Shown: positions 60,611 through 64,000 of the stretch, piece after piece | How positions within the stretch are numbered: position 1 is the stretch's first letter | Layout: each line of letters begins with the position of its first letter | From: Kitasatospora sp040298565 | GTDB taxonomy: Bacteria; Actinomycetota; Actinomycetes; Streptomycetales; Streptomycetaceae | Length of the DNA: 64,000 nucleotides | Reading direction: 5' to 3' | Assembly (NCBI RefSeq): GCF_040298565.1 | Contig: NZ_JBEPAK010000007.1 | Span: 8,478 to 72,477, forward strand | The notes under the pieces: model-generated | What the model was told of the DNA's origin: nothing | Database searches by the model: none | Seen by the model: only the letters and a program-made list of their open reading frames with translations | Made by a program: the position numbers and the translations under genes

Positions 60611-63106
60611 TCAACGCCCCGCGCTGTCGACCACCGCCGCCCACTCGTCCAACAACGCCTCGGTCGCGTCGTCGTCCGGGCCCTCGGCCCACAGGTGGGT
60701 GACCGCCTCCGCCGGGTCCGGCAGGACCAGCGTCCAACGGCCGTCCGCCTCGACGACCCGGACACCGTCCGTGGTGTCCAGCCGCCGGTTGCCGGCCGCC
60801 TCCACCACCGAACGCATGACCATGCCCTTGGCTGCCCACGGCGTCGCGATGTCCCGACGCCGGATGTGCGCCTGCGGGATCCGGGCATCGATCTGGCTCA
60901 GCGTCAGCTGGGTCCGGGCCACCAGACCCACCAGCCGGACGAAGGCCGCCGCACCGTCCAGCACACCGCTGAACTCGGGCACCACGAAGCCGCCGCGCCC
61001 GTCCCCACCGAACACCGTGCCCTCGGCGGAGGCCGCCTTGGCCAGGTCGTCCGGCGTCGTCGTGGTCCAGATGACCTGGGTGCCGTGGTACGCCGCGACC
61101 TGCTCGGCGATCCGGGTCGTCGTCACCGGCAGCGCCACCTGCCCGCTGCGCCGCTCGGCCGCGACCAGGTCCAGCAGCACCAGCAGCGCGCGGTCGTCGT
61201 CGATCACCCGACCCAGCTCGTCGACGAACGCGACGCGCTCACCGACCGGGTCGAAGCGGACGCCGAACGCGGCCCGCGAGGAGGCCACCAGCTCACCGAG
61301 CCTGGCCAGCCCGGCCCGCCGCTCCTCCGCGTCCTCGGTCGGCCTCGACTCGTCCAGCCCGCTCGAGACGGTGAGCGCCTCGACCCCGAGCCGGCCGAGG
61401 ATGCTGGGCAGAACCAGCCCGGCGCTGCCGTGCGCGGTGTCCACGACCACCTTCAGGCCCGCCTCGCGGACCCCCGTCGTGTCCACCGTTCGCAGCAGGT
61501 TGCCCGCGTACGAGTCGAAGACGCTGGACGGGAAGGTCAGGTCCCCGATCTCGCCCGGGAAGGCCCGCCGGTACTCCTGGCGCGCGTAGACGCGGTCGAG
61601 CTTGCGCTGCCCCGCCTGCGAGAGGTCCGCACCGCGCTCGTCGAAGAAGAGGATGTCCAGCGAGTCCGGAACCCCGGGCGTGGTCCGCAGGAAAATCCCG
61701 CCGGCGCTACCGCGCGCCGTGTGCTGCCGGGCCACCGGCATCGGCACGTTCTCCAGGTCGCGGACGTCGATCGCGGAGGTCTGCAGCGCCGAGATCATCG
61801 CCCGTTTGAGTGCACGCGCACCACGCGAGTGATCACGCGCGATGGTGACGGTGGCGCCCTTCTTCAGCGTCGTGGCGTACGCACCGGCCAGCCGGACGGC
61901 CAGCTCCGGGGTGATCTCCACGTTCAGGACGCCCGAGACCCCGCGGACCCCGAACAGGTGCTCCTGGCCGCGGGACTCCCAGATCACCGAGGTGTTCACC
62001 ACGGCGCCGGCCTCGATGGTCTTGAACGGGTAGACCCGGACGTTGGCCGCGATGATCGACTCCTCGCCGATCAGGCACTCGTCGCCGATCACCGCGCCGT
62101 CCTCGATCCGCGCGGCCCGCATCACGTCGGTGTTCTTGCCCACCACGCAACCGCGCAGGTTGCTCTGCGGCCCGATGTACACGTTGTCGTGCACCACCGC
62201 CTTGTGCAGGAAGGCCCCGCGCTTGACCACCACGTTGCTGCCCAGCACCGTGTGCTCACGCAGCTCGACCCCGGCCTCGACCTTGGCGTAGTCCCCGATG
62301 TACAGCGGGCCGCGCAGGACGGCCTCGGGGTCGACCTCCGCCCCCTCGGCCACCCAGACGCCCGGGGAGATCTCGAAGCCGTCGATCTCGACGTCGACCT
62401 TGCCCTCCAGGACGTCCGCCTGGGCCTTGCCGTAGCTCTCGTGGGTGCCCACGTCCTCCCAGTAACCCTCGGCGATGTACCCGTAGACCCGCTTGCCCTC
62501 CTTCAGCAGCTGCGGGAAGACGTCGCTCGACCAGTCGACGGACTCACCCGCCGCGACGTAGTCGAAGACCTCGGGCTCCATCACGTAGATACCGGTGTTG
62601 ACCGTGTCCGAGAAGACCTGCCCCCAGGTCGGTTTCTCCAGGAAACGCTCGACGCGCCCCTCGTCATCCGTGATCGTGATGCCGAACTCCAGGGGGTTCG
62701 GCACCCTGGTGAGACACACGGTGACCAGAGCGTTCTTGCTGCGGTGATAGGCGATCAATTCAGAGAGATCGAAGTCAGTCAGGGCGTCACCGGAGATCAC
62801 CAGAAAGGAGTCGTCCTTGAGCGCGTCCTCTGCGTTCTTGACACTCCCCGCAGTGCCTAGTGGCGTCTCCTCGTGGGCATACGTGAGATGCATGCCCAGT
62901 TCCTCACCGTCACCGAAGTAGTTCTTGACCAGTGAGGCCAGGAACTGGACGGTGACAACGGTGTCGGAGAGGCCGTGCCGCTTCAGCAGCCGAAGCACGT
63001 GCTCCATGATCGGCCTGTTGGCGACCGGAAGCAGCGGCTTCGGCATGCTGGAGGTCATCGGGCGGAGTCGGGTTCCCTCGCCCCCTGCCATTACAACGGC
63101 TTTCAT
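60611..63106 (-). CDS. Mannose-1-phosphate guanylyltransferase-like fused to a degenerate phosphomannomutase domain
   Basis: An 831-residue two-part protein. Residues 1-235 form a sugar nucleotidyltransferase (MAGGEGTRLRPMTSSMPKPLLPVANRP; SGDALTDFDLSEL with metal Asp; LEKPTW). A left-handed beta-helix of hexapeptide repeats follows (about 250-370). Residues 385-831 resemble a phosphohexomutase. The mutase motifs are altered: the TASHNP phosphoserine loop reads TARGSAGG, and the metal loop DGDGDR is replaced by FDPVGERVAF. So mutase activity is doubtful while GDP- or other NDP-sugar synthesis is plausible. ATG 63106 is clear. Its neighbours link it to envelope or lipoglycan synthesis. Confidence 0.88.
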   Translation of the reverse strand: MKAVVMAGGEGTRLRPMTSSMPKPLLPVANRPIMEHVLRLLKRHGLSDTVVTVQFLASLVKNYFGDGEELGMHLTYAHEETPLGTAGSVKNAEDALKDDSFLVISGDALTDFDLSELIAYHRSKNALVTVCLTRVPNPLEFGITITDDEGRVERFLEKPTWGQVFSDTVNTGIYVMEPEVFDYVAAGESVDWSSDVFPQLLKEGKRVYGYIAEGYWEDVGTHESYGKAQADVLEGKVDVEIDGFEISPGVWVAEGAEVDPEAVLRGPLYIGDYAKVEAGVELREHTVLGSNVVVKRGAFLHKAVVHDNVYIGPQSNLRGCVVGKNTDVMRAARIEDGAVIGDECLIGEESIIAANVRVYPFKTIEAGAVVNTSVIWESRGQEHLFGVRGVSGVLNVEITPELAVRLAGAYATTLKKGATVTIARDHSRGARALKRAMISALQTSAIDVRDLENVPMPVARQHTARGSAGGIFLRTTPGVPDSLDILFFDERGADLSQAGQRKLDRVYARQEYRRAFPGEIGDLTFPSSVFDSYAGNLLRTVDTTGVREAGLKVVVDTAHGSAGLVLPSILGRLGVEALTVSSGLDESRPTEDAEERRAGLARLGELVASSRAAFGVRFDPVGERVAFVDELGRVIDDDRALLVLLDLVAAERRSGQVALPVTTTRIAEQVAAYHGTQVIWTTTTPDDLAKAASAEGTVFGGDGRGGFVVPEFSGVLDGAAAFVRLVGLVARTQLTLSQIDARIPQAHIRRRDIATPWAAKGMVMRSVVEAAGNRRLDTTDGVRVVEADGRWTLVLPDPAEAVTHLWAEGPDDDATEALLDEWAAVVDSAGR

Positions 63107-63230
63107 TACGGGTGCGTCCTCCTTCGCGGTGGTGGACCTGCGAGTCCATCAAACCGTTCCAGAGGGATCTCTACCCGGAAGGTCCCGTCCGACGCACCGA
63201 TACGACGTGGGACTTCTCTCAGCTCGCGTC

Positions 63231-63851
63231 TCAGGCCGTGGACGCCGAGGCCGCGGAGCCGGCCTTGACGATCTGCCGCGCCTGGACAGCGTAAAGAATG
63301 GCCGACCACCAGTACAGCGTGGTTCCCCACCAGATGAACGCCCAGCTCACCACCTCGGCCGGCCGCGCGATCCAGCTGTCCACGCTGCCGAGCAGCAGAA
63401 GCGGGAACGCGTACATCAGATTGAAGGTCGCCGCCTTGCCGAGGAAACTGACCTGTAGCGGCCCGTAACCGTGCTTGTTCAGAATCGGCAGGAGCGAGGC
63501 GATAAACGCCTCCCGAGCCAGCAGAATCGCCGTCACCCACCACGGCAGAATCTCACGCCACGTCAATCCGACCAACGTGGACAGCACATAGAGCCGGTCC
63601 GCCAGGGGGTCCAGCAACTGCCCCACCCGGCTGATCTGGCCCCACCGCCTGGCGAGCTTTCCGTCCAGGTAGTCGCTGACTCCGCTGAGCGCCAGGATCA
63701 GCAGCGCCCAGCCGTCGTTGTTGGGGCCGCCGAAGGCCGGCCACAGGATGAGCCAGAGAAAGAGCGGAACGCCGACCAGCCGGCCCATGCTCAGCAGGTT
63801 GGGGATGGTGAGGACGCGATCGGTCTGGACCCGCGTCTCCTGGACCTCCAC
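63231..63851 (-). CDS. CDP-alcohol phosphatidyltransferase (PgsA-like)
   Basis: A 206-residue membrane enzyme transferring a phosphatidyl group from CDP-diacylglycerol to an alcohol such as glycerol 3-phosphate or an inositol phosphate. The CDP-OH-P signature is intact: SDYLDGKLARRWGQISRVGQLLDPLADR, with DxxDGxxAR and GxxxDxxxD. About six membrane helices are present. GTG 63851 is chosen because aggagg lies seven bases upstream; the frame extends to 63881. By position it matches mycobacterial pgsA2 (Rv1822), whose substrate is unsettled. It is preceded by an rRNA operon and its terminator. Confidence 0.9.
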   Translation of the reverse strand: MEVQETRVQTDRVLTIPNLLSMGRLVGVPLFLWLILWPAFGGPNNDGWALLILALSGVSDYLDGKLARRWGQISRVGQLLDPLADRLYVLSTLVGLTWREILPWWVTAILLAREAFIASLLPILNKHGYGPLQVSFLGKAATFNLMYAFPLLLLGSVDSWIARPAEVVSWAFIWWGTTLYWWSAILYAVQARQIVKAGSAASASTA

Positions 63852-63900
63852 CCGGGGGCCTCCTGTCCTGTGTGATGACAATGCACGTTGACCCTACAAC

Positions 63901-63940
63901 AGAGAAGCCCCCGCCCGGTTCACCCGGCGGGGGCTTCTCT
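63901..63940 (-). terminator. rRNA operon terminator
   Basis: AGAGAAGCCCCCGCC (63901-63915) pairs with GGCGGGGGCTTCTCT (63926-63940), ten bases beyond the 3' end of 5S rRNA on the minus strand. It is followed in that direction by a weak T-containing tail. Confidence 0.92.
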
Positions 63941-63950
63941 CGAATAATTG

Positions 63951-64000
63951 TTCGGCGGCGTCCTACTCTCCCACAGGGTCCCCCCTGCAGTACCATCGGC
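63951..64000 (-). rRNA. rrf: 5S rRNA (3' part)
   Basis: The minus strand reads the conserved 3' end of bacterial 5S rRNA: ...GATGGTACTGCAGGGGGGAC, CCTGTGGGAGAGTAGGACGC and CGCCGAA. The gene continues beyond the window edge. It marks the downstream end of an rRNA operon transcribed towards the pgsA-like gene. Confidence 0.96.

Overview
This window is a high-GC actinobacterial chromosome segment, most likely from Streptomycetaceae (Streptomyces or Kitasatospora). The signs are strong G/C in third codon positions, frequent GTG and TTG starts, Streptomyces-typical families (DUF6629, DUF5999, PRC/DUF2382, GarA-like FHA, DUF881 and Sbp), a DmdR/IdeR-type iron box, a c-di-AMP riboswitch before a LysM/M23 hydrolase, and a tandem glycine riboswitch before gcvP. 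I see no prophage, insertion sequence, CRISPR array or tRNA gene. The right edge runs into the 3' end of a 5S rRNA gene on the minus strand, so an rRNA operon lies just outside.

Left third (1-25 kb). In order there are a DUF6629 membrane protein, an ArsR/MFS pair, a degenerate histidine-kinase ATPase domain and PolX. Next comes the pseudouridine catabolic pair psuG-psuK with a divergent LysR regulator and inverted-repeat operators. Secreted enzymes follow: a PNGase A-like protein, a Tat-exported purple-acid-phosphatase-like protein and a GH13 glucosidase. A ferric-reductase-like [2Fe-2S] protein overlaps a class III CoA transferase. From 18.5 to 24.9 kb is a divergent catabolic cluster: KDPG aldolase, N-acyl-D-amino acid deacylase-like hydrolase and fold-III PLP deaminase on one side, KDG-type kinase, IclR regulator and RidA on the other. 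Together these could take an N-acetylated amino sugar acid such as N-acetylglucosaminate to pyruvate and glyceraldehyde 3-phosphate.

Middle (25-45 kb). An iron-box-controlled DUF2470 gene has a 9-codon upstream ORF. It is followed by the riboswitch-controlled LysM/M23 hydrolase, a drug-type MFS pump, purB, a MarR regulator, a HipA-like kinase overlapping a DUF3037 gene, NDH-2 and a secreted SGNH esterase. A MocR regulator is divergent from a flavin-fold PNPOx protein and a PaiB-like protein. Then come a sugar porter, a dienelactone hydrolase, a HAD protein, a CPBP protease, a GCS2-type ligase and two small uncharacterised genes.

Right third (45-64 kb). gcvP, a PRC/DUF2382 protein, an MFS pump, DNA polymerase IV and a SanA-like protein precede a conserved actinobacterial island on the minus strand. 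The island reads, in transcription order, CDP-alcohol phosphatidyltransferase, nucleotidyltransferase/phosphomannomutase-like fusion, DUF881, Sbp, DUF881, FHA (GarA/OdhI type), MerR (FtsR type), bifunctional nuclease, MerR. From family knowledge this matches the mycobacterial pgsA2-garA-ftsR-gcvB neighbourhood, but gcvH is not where it would be expected. GC-rich in-frame tandem repeats recur throughout, in coding and intergenic DNA.
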